From: Azophilus sp965220835
Lineage (GTDB): Bacteria > Pseudomonadota > Gammaproteobacteria > Pseudomonadales > Azotimanducaceae
Length of the DNA stretch: 64,000 nt
NCBI GenBank assembly: GCA_965220835.1
Contig: OZ244842.1
Location: 3,348,001-3,412,000, forward strand
Direction of reading: 5' to 3'
The notes beneath the pieces were generated by a model, which saw only the letters and a list, made by a program, of their open reading frames with translations, was not told where the DNA came from and did not search any database. The translations under genes and the position numbers were made by a program. Below, one piece after another: positions 8,352 to 16,624 of this stretch. Positions within the stretch are counted from its first letter, which is position 1. Each line of letters opens with the position of its first letter.

Positions 8352-9560
8352 TTAGGCGGTTGCCGCTGCTTTCGCTGCCACCTTGGGCTCGCGCGGCAGC
8401 CCTAGGCCCCGTTCGCTGATGATGTTCTTCTGAATTTGCGAGGTGCCGCCGCCGATGATCAGGCCCAAGTAGTACATGTAGTGGGTTTGCCAATTGCCGT
8501 GGTCCCGCAGATAGGGGTTCTTGCCGTAAGCAAGCCCTAACTCACCCATGGCGTCGATGCCCAGTTGCTCCAGTTCGTGGCGCAGTTCGGTGCCTTGCAG
8601 CTTCACCACCATGCGGGCGAGGCTGGCGTCTTTTTGGTTGATGCGGGCGGAGAGGATGCGCATGTCGTTGAAGCCCAGCGCCATCACCCGGCCTTGGATC
8701 CGCATCAGCCGGTCACGATAGGCGGGCAGGTCGATGACCCGGCGCCCATCAATGGTCTCGCTTTGCATCAGCCGGATGAGCGCGTTGAGCCTTGAGAGCA
8801 TGACGTTGGGGTCGCCCAAGGAGTCCCGCTCGTGGCGGAGAATGGCGTTGGCGACCTGCCAGCCCTCGCCCCGGGCGCCGACGATCTGCTGCTTGGGCAC
8901 CCGCACGTCCGTGAAGAAGACCTCGTTGAAGTTGGCCGCGCCGGTCATATCGACCAAGGGCCGAATCTCGATGCCGGGCGTGTCCATGCGGAACAGCAGG
9001 AAGGAGATGCCCTGGTGCTTGCGGGCATCCGGCTCAGTGCGCACCAGGCAGAAGATCCAGTCCGCCAGATGGGCCGTGCTGGTCCAGATTTTCTGCCCAT
9101 TGACCACCCACTCATCGCCGTCCAGCACGGCGGCGGTGCGCAGGCTGGCCAAGTCGCTGCCGGCGCCCGGCTCCGAATAGCCTTGGCACCAGACCATTTC
9201 GCCGTGGATGGTGGGCCGGATGAAGGTCTGCTTCTGCTCTTCACTGCCCACCTCAAGCAGCGTCGGCACCAGCATGGAAATGCCCTGCCCGCCCAAGCCC
9301 CGGCTCACTTGGGCGCTCGCGAACTCCTCGGCGATGATGCGCGAAATCAGCACGTCCGGCTCCGCCCCAAAGCCGCCGTAGGCTTGCGGAATGGTGCGCG
9401 CCGCATAGCCATGCTCGATCAGCAGCTTCTGCCAGTTGAGCACCTTCCGGGAGCGCATGTCCTCCCCCTTGGGGGCTTGGTCTTGGTGGGCGCTGATGAA
9501 TCCGCGCACCTCGGCGCGAAAGGCCTCGTACTCGGCCCCGTAGGAAAGATCCATGGGCAT
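8352..9560 (-). CDS. Acyl-CoA dehydrogenase (larger subunit)
   Basis: The 402-residue protein shows the N-terminal IPQAYGGFGAEPD loop, the CQGYSEPGAGSDLASLRT flavin/substrate block, and WVVNGQKIWTSTAHLADW, all characteristic of the family. The middle domain contains VFFTDVRVPKQQIVG, and the C-terminus has IIGGGTSQIQKNIISERGLG. In medium-chain enzymes the equivalent loop is EGTxxIQ, where the glutamate is the catalytic base; here the position is glycine. Some acyl-CoA dehydrogenases place the base elsewhere, so this does not prove inactivity. It is the first gene of a two-gene operon whose upstream region carries a near-perfect palindrome. It oxidises an acyl-CoA to the 2-enoyl form, passing electrons to ETF. 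Confidence 0.9.
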   Translation of the reverse strand: MPMDLSYGAEYEAFRAEVRGFISAHQDQAPKGEDMRSRKVLNWQKLLIEHGYAARTIPQAYGGFGAEPDVLISRIIAEEFASAQVSRGLGGQGISMLVPTLLEVGSEEQKQTFIRPTIHGEMVWCQGYSEPGAGSDLASLRTAAVLDGDEWVVNGQKIWTSTAHLADWIFCLVRTEPDARKHQGISFLLFRMDTPGIEIRPLVDMTGAANFNEVFFTDVRVPKQQIVGARGEGWQVANAILRHERDSLGDPNVMLSRLNALIRLMQSETIDGRRVIDLPAYRDRLMRIQGRVMALGFNDMRILSARINQKDASLARMVVKLQGTELRHELEQLGIDAMGELGLAYGKNPYLRDHGNWQTHYMYYLGLIIGGGTSQIQKNIISERGLGLPREPKVAAKAAATA

Positions 9561-9612
9561 CCTTGGCTGGTGATGGGTGCGATGCGGATGCTATCAGATT
9601 CGGCTTGGCTTG

Positions 9613-9629
9613 CTTGATCGCGGATCAAG
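9613..9629. promoter_or_regulatory. Palindromic operator candidate upstream of the acyl-CoA dehydrogenase operon
   Basis: CTTGATC-GCG-GATCAAG is a perfect 7-bp inverted repeat 53 bp upstream of the ATG of the 402-residue acyl-CoA dehydrogenase. Size and place fit a TetR- or GntR-type repressor site responding to an acyl-CoA. No regulator gene adjoins it. Confidence 0.45.
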
Positions 9630-9653
9630 GCCGTTCCATGAGTCAACGGCCTT
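9627..9653. repeat. 9-bp stem inverted repeat between two minus-strand genes
   Basis: AAGGCCGTT and AACGGCCTT flank a 9-nt loop. The repeat lies 30 bp beyond the 3' end (9683) of the disrupted ATPase gene and overlaps the CTTGATC palindrome by 3 bp. It could act as a transcription stop for the upstream gene, though the T-run expected of an intrinsic terminator is missing. Confidence 0.4.
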
Positions 9654-9682
9654 AACGCCTGTTGCGCCCGGCGACCGCCCAC

Positions 9683-11150
9683 TCATCGGTCCGAAGCATC
9701 ACCTCGTTGTTCCAACGATGCGTTGCTCAGAACCTCATTCACGATGTCCGGGAGACACTCGACAAGATATAGGGGCAGTGACAGCAGCCAATAGCGCACT
9801 TGGCGAGAGCCGTCCTTGGTGCGCACTTCCGCCCGCGCCTCCTGAAGGCTTGGTGGAGAGGCGTCAAACCGAACCGCCAAGGCGGGTGCTTTCTCCCCAA
9901 CGAATTGATGCAGTGATTTGAGGGCCCCGACACGGCCCGCCTTGACCTCTATAGGCACGATCTTGCCCTCCAGTTCGACCACATAGTCCACTTCCGCATT
10001 GTTGGAGCGGCCTTCCCGCAGCCAGTAGGTGAGTTCGCGGTTGGGCCGCCGGGTCAGTAAATGCTGGAGGTGCTGGCCGATGAATTGTTCGGCGCTGGTG
10101 CCAGCGTTGACCAAATCGGCGGCTCCGGTGGCTTGAATCGTCTCCCAGCCGACGCCGCAGATTGCGTTCATCAGCCCAACATCCAGAAACAGCAGCCTGT
10201 AGACGTTCTCCTGGAGGTCGGCCTGCAGTGGCAAGCCGGAACAGGCGCTGTGCGTCACCTTGGCAACGACTCGGGCCATTGCCAAAAGATCGATATCGCG
10301 GCGAATGGTGGCGCTTTGGTCGTTTGGCGATACGTTGCTGAACTTCACCTTGCGCCCCTGCTGGCGGGCTGCGAAGTTGAACACGCGCAGCATCCGTGTC
10401 ATGTCGCGGCGCGCGGCGTACTTGGGGAAGTCGTCGCGATAAGTGTCAATGATGTTGGCGTGGATGCCGCTGACCTCGCGCAGACTGCCGGAATCGGCGA
10501 AGACGCTTACGGCCTCCGGCATGCCGCCAACGTACTGGTACAGGCGCAGGTTCTCTAGAAGTTGCTCATGGATTACGTTTGGAACCGGGTTGTTGCGCCC
10601 GGTGGGCCACTCGAACTGGTCAATGGTGCGGGCAAGCCCGCCCTTGCCAATGCCATTGAGGAATTCCGTGAAGGTCATGGGCCCGACATGCAGGTAACTC
10701 ACCCGGCCCACGGGCATGGAGAAGGCATGATCGGCCAACGCGAATTCCATCAGCGACCCGGCAGCCAAGACCGGCAGGCCGGGCATCTCCTCAAGAAAGT
10801 AGCGCAGGGATGCAATTGCGGCAGGCACAGCCTGTATCTCGTCCAAGAAGAGTGCTTTCAGGCGACAGGGGTTTATCAAGAACGCTATGCAGCGTGTTCA
10901 AAATGGCCACCGGGTCATTGCTGGCAAAGACTTCGCCGAGGTAAGGGTGCCGCTCCAGGTTGACCGTGGACAGGTCGCGGCCCTCTGACGCCGAGAGCAG
11001 TTCCACCAACTTGGATTTGCCAACCTGCCGTGCCCCGCGAATGACCATTGGCTTGCGCCGCCCGGAGTGCAGCCAAGCGCCAAGTTCTGTGGTTTGGTGC
11101 CTGTCCTTGCGCCTTGTATACGCGAATAGGGGTGAAAAATCGATCTCCAA
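9683..11150 (-). pseudogene. DUF4143/AAA_14-type ATPase broken by a frameshift
   Basis: Two minus-strand reading frames together make one family protein. The N-terminal piece (from 11150) has KPMVIRGARQVGKS, a Walker A motif in the form typical of this family, and runs to LDKPLSPESTLL. The C-terminal piece resumes at FLDEIQAVP (Walker B) near position 10850 in another frame and continues through FTEFLNGIG, YQYVGGMPEAV and the DUF4143 nuclease-like domain ending with AEVDYVVELEGKIVPIEVK, which resembles a PD-(D/E)xK core. The join needs a 2-nt loss or 1-nt gain around 10850. These proteins are abundant ATPases of uncertain role. Sequencing error cannot be excluded; otherwise the gene is dead. 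Confidence 0.8.
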
Positions 11151-11287
11151 ACACGGTTTTTGACCCCTGTTTTCGTAATTCGGCGTTCATGGGGGATTCT
11201 GCCTGATCGCCGTGCAGCCATGTGTGGCACGCTGGCCAAGCATCCGTATGATGCATCAAGTCGAAGCGTGGCTATTTGGGTGCGGAT

Positions 11288-11752
11288 ATGGGAAAGCACA
11301 TCGCAATGAAACTCACCAAGAATGGTGGCCCAGAGCCGCTGAAGGAACTTTGGCAGGTGTTCAGGCGGGCGGTCAGTGATAGGGCAAATGGCAGTTGGAT
11401 CGCAACTCGCTAGGCTGGTCGTGTATTCACCCAGGATGCCAACTCGCAGTTGCTGGCGTTCACTGAGTTACCGGACCTGTCGGACCAGAGAGTTTTGGTG
11501 CTGTGGGCGAAGATCGACTGCCGTAGTGATGAGTTACCAGCAAACCCGCTTGCCCGAAAAATGTACAAGCACGTCAGGCCCCCATTCGAAGCTTATTGGC
11601 GTCTCAACGAAATTGTGTACTTCGGACTCATGGAGAAACCTGACCTGCCAGGCAATACAACCAAAGGCAAATCGGTAAACAGAGCTTTCTTTAGCAGCAA
11701 AAGTCAACTTTCGTTTGCATACTGGCTGCCGCCAAATGTTTGTGATTTATAA
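11288..11752 (+). pseudogene. Unknown ORF interrupted by an in-frame amber codon
   Basis: From the ATG at 11288 one frame stays open for 155 codons except for a TAG at 11411-11413. Downstream the protein reads as ordinary soluble sequence (for example LSDQRVLVLWAKIDCRSDE and HVRPPFEAYWRLNE) and continues without another stop to TAA at 11750. The continuity of frame on both sides suggests a gene disabled by one nonsense mutation. I do not recognise the family. It follows the frameshifted ATPase, so this section appears to be decaying. Alternatively both parts are chance ORFs. Confidence 0.35.
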
Positions 11753-11814
11753 GACGTGACGAAAGAGGACCAGCCGCTGGACTGTCCAACCCAGCGCGCC
11801 AGTTCAATCCTCGC

Positions 11815-12231
11815 CTATCCGTTGTCGAGGTATTCGGCCTTAAAGTCATCGGACGGTTCAATCGGCATTCCAACGTCAACGAGCACGCCGTTGGGATCCA
11901 CGCACATGAAATGCCTTTGCCCGTATTCCTCGTCAGCGATGGGCGCCACCAAGTCCTCCCGGTCTTGGAACTTTATGTAGAGGGCGTCAACATCCTCCAC
12001 CTCCAGCGCCAAGCTTAGGCCTTTGGCAGTGGCCCGAAACGCTTCAGGGACAAGCTCGTGGTCGTACCGCTGGATTCCCAGCTCAAACTCCCCGTTCGCA
12101 CCCCCCGCCAAGTTCACAAACCAGTCGCTGTCGAACTCCACTTGGAAGCCCAGCAGCTCACAATAGAAGTCCCTCGTCTCCTCAAGCTTCTCCGAATAGA
12201 CCACGGGAAATAGCCTCGAAAGCTTCGTCAT
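11815..12231 (-). CDS. VOC-superfamily (glyoxalase/dioxygenase-like) protein
   Basis: The 138-residue protein has the two-module betaalphabetabetabeta pattern of the vicinal-oxygen-chelate fold: RLFPVVYSEKLEETRDFYCE starts the first module, and LALEVEDVDALYIKF with HFMCVDPNGVLVDV makes the second. Relatives include glyoxalase I, bleomycin-resistance proteins and extradiol dioxygenases; the metal ligands cannot be assigned safely, so no reaction is claimed. The start at 12231 (MTKLSRLF) is chosen over an ATG nine codons upstream because the fold begins there. It is a single minus-strand gene. Confidence 0.75.
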   Translation of the reverse strand: MTKLSRLFPVVYSEKLEETRDFYCELLGFQVEFDSDWFVNLAGGANGEFELGIQRYDHELVPEAFRATAKGLSLALEVEDVDALYIKFQDREDLVAPIADEEYGQRHFMCVDPNGVLVDVGMPIEPSDDFKAEYLDNG

Positions 12232-12738
12232 TAGCCACATGGTTCCTAGAATCCTCATTCCAGCCTACGCAAGACCGCTCCGTTGTCAATGGCAATGGAG
12301 ATTGGCTCCAAAAATCGGCGTGTGCAGTATCGCGCCTCATTATCTCCGCTGGGTTGGCAAACCGCTGTTGTCCTCGCAGTCTTGGAATTGGTGCGTCAAG
12401 AGCAGCGTACTCTTGCCCGTTGGAGTTCGGTTGAGCGGCGGCCCTGAGTTTGTTCCTGAACCTCTCGACACAACTACGGGTCAGAGTAACTGCGGATTTC
12501 CCATTCGGGTTCAACGTTTTGTTTCAAAGGCAGTATTGCAGAACCAAACCTAGTGCGGGCAAAGACTTTGACTTAGGCTTAGTAAGTTCGATGTTCCGCT
12601 CCTAGTCTTGGAACATCCCCCCGTGGAACACTTCGAGTTTTTCGAGGGCGGCGTGAACCGGGCGCCGCTTAACGAGAAGGTTCGATGAAGAACCCTCCTG
12701 AAGGGACGGCCCCCCAACGGACCTCATCGCCGTAGACT
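12232..12738. other. 507-bp divergent intergenic region
   Basis: This region separates the minus-strand VOC gene from the plus-strand PLP-enzyme gene and must hold both promoters. I see no supportable gene. I looked for a SAM- or cobalamin-type leader ahead of the sulfur-amino-acid enzyme and could not recognise one by eye. A short inverted repeat, GTTCC(N12)GGAAC, lies near 12590-12612. Confidence 0.4.
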
Positions 12739-13965
12739 ATGATGGTGCGCCCCACCCGAGGATCCAAAGGCGTGAAGAAAAGGGGACCGAACACGTTGGC
12801 CGTGCATGCGGGCGAGGTGCCTGATCCGGTGACGGGGGCATCGGCGCCGAACCTTGTGATGTCGTCCACCTTTGCCCTTGATGAGCCGGCCGGGTTTTCG
12901 ATCAATGCGTTCGAGGGCGAGCGGCCCTACATCTACACGCGCTGGGGCAACCCCACCGTCAAGATGCTGGAAGAGAAGCTGGCGGCGCTGGAAGGCGCGG
13001 AGGATTGCGTGGCCTTCGGTTCCGGCATGGCCGCTACTGCGGCGGTGCTGCTGGCTGGCCTGAAGGCTGGTGACCACTTGGTGATGAGCGACGTCAATTA
13101 CGCCGGAACCGCCGAGCTGGCGCGCAGCACGTTGCGGGACTACGGCATCGAAACCACCCCGGTGGACACCAGCGACCTGAGCGCGGTGGAGGCAGCGATG
13201 AGGCCGGAAACGCGCATGCTCTGGATCGAGACGCCGGCCAACCCCATCCTGCGCCTGACGGACGTCGCCGCAGTGGCCGCCATTGCCGCAGCGCAGGAGG
13301 TGCCGCTGGTGGTGGACTCCACCTTCGCCACGCCCATCGCCACCCAGCCGTTGGCGCTGGGCGCGGACTTCGTGGTGCATTCGCTGACCAAGTACATCGG
13401 CGGCCACGGCGATGCCCTCGGCGGCGCGGTGCTGGGCAGCCGCGAGCGCATCGAGCCGCTGCGCAACCGGCCGCTGGTGCATTTCGGCGGCGCGCTCAGC
13501 CCTTTCAATGCTTGGCTGATCGCCCGGGGCGCGACCACCCTGCCCATCCGCATGCGCGCCCATGAGGAAGGCGCCAAGCGGGTTGCGGCGTTCCTTGAAG
13601 ATCATCCGACGGTGGAGCGCGTCAACTATCCCGGGCTTGCCTCCCATCCGCAACGGGCGCTGGCGCAACGGCAGATGGCCAACTGCTCAGGAACGCTGTC
13701 GTTCCAGGTGCGCGGCGGCGGGGCGGCCTTGGCGGCTCGGATGGCCAAGGAGCTGGAGGTCATTCACTACGCGGTGTCCCTCGGCCATCACCGCAGCCTG
13801 ATCTACTGGATCGAAACCGACGCCATGATGGACTCCACGTTCCATCTTGAGGGAAAGCCGCTGGCCGATTACCGGGCGTTCGCCGGTGACGGCCTGTTCC
13901 GTCTGTCCGTGGGGCTGGAGGATGCGGATGATCTGTGCCGAGACTTGGATCAGGTACTATCCTGA
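12739..13965 (+). CDS. Cys/Met-metabolism PLP enzyme (cystathionine synthase/lyase type)
   Basis: The 408-residue cytosolic enzyme belongs to the trans-sulfuration family. Visible marks are NTLAVHAGEVPDPVTGA at the start, YTRWGNPTVKMLEEKLAALE, the phosphate-binding AFGSGMAATAAVLL, WIETPANPILRLTD, VVDSTFATP and the PLP-lysine motif HSLTKYIGGHGD. Family members make or cleave cystathionine, homocysteine or methionine; sequence alone does not tell synthase from gamma-lyase. Two consecutive ATG codons at 12739 have no clear ribosome binding site, and a GTG near 12772 just before KKRGPNTLAVHAG is another possible start. The dUTPase gene follows 42 bp after the stop. Confidence 0.88.
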   Translation: MMVRPTRGSKGVKKRGPNTLAVHAGEVPDPVTGASAPNLVMSSTFALDEPAGFSINAFEGERPYIYTRWGNPTVKMLEEKLAALEGAEDCVAFGSGMAATAAVLLAGLKAGDHLVMSDVNYAGTAELARSTLRDYGIETTPVDTSDLSAVEAAMRPETRMLWIETPANPILRLTDVAAVAAIAAAQEVPLVVDSTFATPIATQPLALGADFVVHSLTKYIGGHGDALGGAVLGSRERIEPLRNRPLVHFGGALSPFNAWLIARGATTLPIRMRAHEEGAKRVAAFLEDHPTVERVNYPGLASHPQRALAQRQMANCSGTLSFQVRGGGAALAARMAKELEVIHYAVSLGHHRSLIYWIETDAMMDSTFHLEGKPLADYRAFAGDGLFRLSVGLEDADDLCRDLDQVLS

Positions 13966-14007
13966 GCCTTGGTTGCGCGGCGATCCATCTATCGAGGAGT
14001 ATCCTTC

Positions 14008-14640
14008 ATGCCGACTGATCGGCTAGCCATGCTCGATACCATGGCCCGCATGCAGGAAGCCCACAACCAGCAGGTGCACGCGGACTGGCGCACCAAGCGC
14101 TACGAGTACTATCGCGCCATCTGGATCGAGTGCGCCGAGCTGCTGGACCACTTCGGCTGGAAATGGTGGAAGAAGCAGCAATCGGACTTAGCTCAGGTCA
14201 AGCTGGAGCTGGTGGACATCTGGCACTTCGGCTTGAGCGAGCTGCTGCGTGCGGATGCCGTCGAACCGCGCCTTGCCGTGACGCTGGATGTGCAGCCCTT
14301 GGAAGACTCAGGCACAGAAGATCTGCGGCAGGCGGTTGAGGCCTTGGCGGGTGCCTGCCTGGCGTGCAAGGGGTTTTCCGTGGAACGGTTTGCCGACGTG
14401 ATGCGGGCGCTGCCGATGACCTTTGATGAGCTGTTCCGCCTTTACGTGGGCAAGAACGTGTTGAACGGCTTCCGGCAGGACCACGGCTACAAGGACGGCA
14501 CCTACCGCAAGGCTTGGGCAGGGCGCGAAGACAACGAACACCTCATGGAACTGCTTGATGGCGTTGACCAGCCGGCAACCGCGGCGGCAGACCTCTACGC
14601 TAAGCTCGAAGCCCGCTACCGGGAGACTGCCGCCCGGTAA
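14008..14640 (+). CDS. Dimeric (all-alpha) dUTP diphosphatase, PF08761 type
   Basis: The 210-residue protein hydrolyses dUTP to dUMP and pyrophosphate, keeping uracil out of DNA and feeding dTMP synthesis. The all-alpha NTP-pyrophosphatase signature is visible: IECAELLDHFGWKWWKK with the metal-binding glutamates of helix 1 and KLELVDIWHFGLSELL with ExxD of helix 2, plus VGKNVLNGFRQDHGYKDG near the end. This family is unrelated to the beta-barrel trimeric Dut. The ATG at 14008 is preferred to an upstream TTG because GAGGAG lies 8 nt before it. Its 3' end overlaps the convergent macrodomain gene by 25 bp. It may replace the trimeric dut that is missing between coaBC and algC. Confidence 0.88.
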   Translation: MPTDRLAMLDTMARMQEAHNQQVHADWRTKRYEYYRAIWIECAELLDHFGWKWWKKQQSDLAQVKLELVDIWHFGLSELLRADAVEPRLAVTLDVQPLEDSGTEDLRQAVEALAGACLACKGFSVERFADVMRALPMTFDELFRLYVGKNVLNGFRQDHGYKDGTYRKAWAGREDNEHLMELLDGVDQPATAAADLYAKLEARYRETAAR

Positions 14641-15113
14641 ACTGCGGCGGTTTGCGCGTCGAAGCACGCGAATATCACCTCGCGCAGGGAACCGGCCGGC
14701 GCCGCCTGCACCTCGGAGACCGCAATTTCCGTTGCCTGATCCAAGGGGTAGCCGTAAACCCCGGTGCTGATGGCGGGAAAGGCGAGGCTCTCAAGCTGAT
14801 GATCGCCAGCCAGTGCGAGGCTGTTTCGGTAACAGGCGCGCAGCAGGTCCGCTTCGCCCTGTTCGCCGCCTTGCCAGACCGGCCCCACGGTGTGGATGAC
14901 GTGCCGGGCGGGCAGGCGGTAGCCCTCAGTGATCACCGCTTGGCCGGTGGGGCAGCCGCCGATGGCACGGCACGCTTCAAGCAGCTCGGGCCCGGCGGCG
15001 CGGTGAATGGCGCCATCGACCCCACCGCCGCCCAGCAGGCGCTCGTTGGCGGCGTTGACGATGGCGTCCACCGCCAGTTGGGTGATGTCGCCAATGTGAA
15101 TCTCGATGTCCAC
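14616..15113 (-). CDS. Macrodomain protein (O-acetyl-ADP-ribose deacetylase-like)
   Basis: At 165 residues this is a stand-alone macrodomain. It begins with IEIHIGDITQLAVDAIVNAA and carries the ADP-ribose-binding LLGGGGVDGAIHRAAGPEL loop and FPAISTGVYGYPLDQA loop, both near-identical in form to the E. coli YmdB group. Such enzymes remove ADP-ribose or O-acetyl groups from ADP-ribose. The gene is convergent with the dUTPase gene. The exact substrate (protein, nucleic acid or free O-acetyl-ADP-ribose) is not determined by sequence. Confidence 0.92.
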   Translation of the reverse strand: MDIEIHIGDITQLAVDAIVNAANERLLGGGGVDGAIHRAAGPELLEACRAIGGCPTGQAVITEGYRLPARHVIHTVGPVWQGGEQGEADLLRACYRNSLALAGDHQLESLAFPAISTGVYGYPLDQATEIAVSEVQAAPAGSLREVIFACFDAQTAAVYRAAVSR

Positions 15114-15180
15114 GCAGCCAAGTTAAGTTCGCCAGCCTTGGTTTGCAACGCGGCGGCCCAGCAAGGACACTGCGTTGCCC

Positions 15181-15765
15181 ATGAACAGGCGCCAAACGGA
15201 GGTTCGGGGCAGGGAGGCCGGCGGCGGGGCCGCGCTGAGGCAGGAACTGCACCAGCGGCTGGCTGGTTGGCGGCCGCAGTTCATCGGCACCCTGATGTTC
15301 ATTCGCGATCGCCATCGCGTGCTGCTGATCCGCAAGAAGCGCGGCTTGGGCGCCGGCCGCATCAATGCACCGGGCGGCAAGGTGGAGGCGGGCGAGTCAC
15401 CCTTGGCCTGCGCGCTGCGGGAAACCCGGGAAGAGATTGGCGTATCGGTGCGTCAAGCGGCGCTGATGGCTGAGTTGCGCTTTGTGGAGCGGGTGGAGCA
15501 GCAGTGGTACGGCTACGCCTTCGTAGCCTCAGACTACGTTGGCACCCCAGCGGAGACCGCCGAAGCAACGCCCCATTGGTTTGCCGTTGACGACATCCCC
15601 TACGGCGAAATGTGGGAGGACGACCGCCACTGGCTGCCCCATGTGCTGGCCGGTCGCTTCGTCAAGGCCAACTTCCTGTTCGAGTCCAGCGCCGCACTGG
15701 CCCACGAACTGGAATGGACGGCAATGCGGCAAGGCGGAATTCGGCTGGGCAGACCCGGAAGTTGA
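15181..15765 (+). CDS. Nudix hydrolase, MutT/MTH1-like
   Basis: The protein has a complete Nudix box, GGKVEAGESPLACALRETREEIG (GX5EX7REUXEEXGU), in a domain running from FIGTLMFIRDRHRVLLIRKK to WFAVDDIPYGEMWEDDRHWLP. The W-x-DD-x-W style C-terminal block resembles MTH1-type enzymes that hydrolyse oxidised purine nucleoside triphosphates. The first 37 residues are basic and form an extra N-terminal helix. ATG at 15181 is used; a TTG two codons earlier is possible. Together with dUTPase and MutM in this window it fits nucleotide-pool sanitation, although it is not in an operon with them. Confidence 0.88.
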   Translation: MNRRQTEVRGREAGGGAALRQELHQRLAGWRPQFIGTLMFIRDRHRVLLIRKKRGLGAGRINAPGGKVEAGESPLACALRETREEIGVSVRQAALMAELRFVERVEQQWYGYAFVASDYVGTPAETAEATPHWFAVDDIPYGEMWEDDRHWLPHVLAGRFVKANFLFESSAALAHELEWTAMRQGGIRLGRPGS

Positions 15766-15920
15766 TTGTGTGCCGGCACGAACCCACATGTGCCAAGGGT
15801 GCGCGCTCGCGCCGGCTCCAGGGCGTCCCGCATCGTCTTGAGTGCTAAATCGACTTTCGCCATTGCTGGTTGGCTCCCAACATGTTGAACTAGATGACAG
15901 CACAGCAGTTGGACCCCCCA

Positions 15921-16622
15921 ATGACAGTAAATCGGCCCAGCGGCCGGGCGTTCGATGAGTTGCGCCCGGTGCGCATTAGCCGGGGCTTCACCCGCCATGC
16001 CCAAGGCTCAGTGCTCGTCGAGTTCGGCGACACCCAAGTCATCTGCACGGCCTGCATCGAGTCTCAAGTGCCGCGCTTCCTGCGTGGCAAGGGCAGCGGC
16101 TGGGTTACCGCCGAGTACGGCATGCTGCCCGGCGCCACCCACAGCCGGGCGGACCGCGAGGCCGTGCGCGGCGGCCAGGGCGGCCGCACGGTGGAGATTC
16201 AGCGGCTGATCGGGCGCGCCGTTCGGTCCTGCGTCAACATGAAGCGCTTGGGCGAGCGCACGGTGCGCCTGGACTGCGACGTGATCCAGGCGGACGGCGG
16301 CACCCGCACCGCCTCCATCACCGGTGCCGTGGTGGCCCTGCGCGATGCGCTGGACAACGTAGGGGCCCAAGCCGCGTTCCGGGAGTTCGCGGCCTCGGTG
16401 TCGGTGGGCATCTGGCGGGGCGTCCCGGTCCTGGACCTCGACTATGCGGAGGACTCATCCGCAGACACCGACATGAACGTCGTGATGCTGGAATCCGGCG
16501 GCTTCGTGGAGATTCAGGGCACGGCGGAGAAGGCGCCCTTCAACGAAGCCGAGTTCTCCGAGATGTTGAGGCTGGCCCGGCAGGGGGCGGAGGACCTCAT
16601 CGGGAAGCAAAAGACGGCTTGA
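15921..16622 (+). CDS. rph: Ribonuclease PH
   Basis: The 233-residue enzyme trims tRNA 3' ends by phosphorolysis as a hexamer. It shows SVLVEFGDTQVICTACIE, WVTAEYGMLPGATHSRADRE (phosphate-binding arginines), GGRTVEIQRLIGRAVR, RLDCDVIQADGGTRTASITG and the C-terminal DMNVVMLESGGFVEIQGTAE. The start at 15921 is chosen by alignment with the family; an ATG at 15894 would add nine residues. pyrE follows directly, with the start 3 nt after the stop. A 57-bp piece of this gene's 3' part is repeated 2.0 kb downstream. Confidence 0.95.
   Translation: MTVNRPSGRAFDELRPVRISRGFTRHAQGSVLVEFGDTQVICTACIESQVPRFLRGKGSGWVTAEYGMLPGATHSRADREAVRGGQGGRTVEIQRLIGRAVRSCVNMKRLGERTVRLDCDVIQADGGTRTASITGAVVALRDALDNVGAQAAFREFAASVSVGIWRGVPVLDLDYAEDSSADTDMNVVMLESGGFVEIQGTAEKAPFNEAEFSEMLRLARQGAEDLIGKQKTA
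16482..16538 (+). repeat. rph-internal segment, source copy of a 57-bp direct repeat
   Basis: This part of rph encodes VMLESGGFVEIQGTAEKAP. The same 57 bp with two substitutions (G to T and G to A) reappears at 18484-18540, beyond pyrE and the ATPase gene. The two copies are 2002 bp apart in the same orientation. Confidence 0.9.
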
Positions 16623-16624
16623 CC

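Noticed and set aside
12232..12738. A riboswitch ahead of the Cys/Met-metabolism PLP enzyme
   Set aside because: I could not recognise the conserved core of SAM, SAH or cobalamin riboswitches in this region.
12724..13668. A 314-codon minus-strand open frame across the PLP enzyme gene
   Set aside because: It is a shadow of a clearly real gene, rich in His, Arg and Gly with no fold signal.
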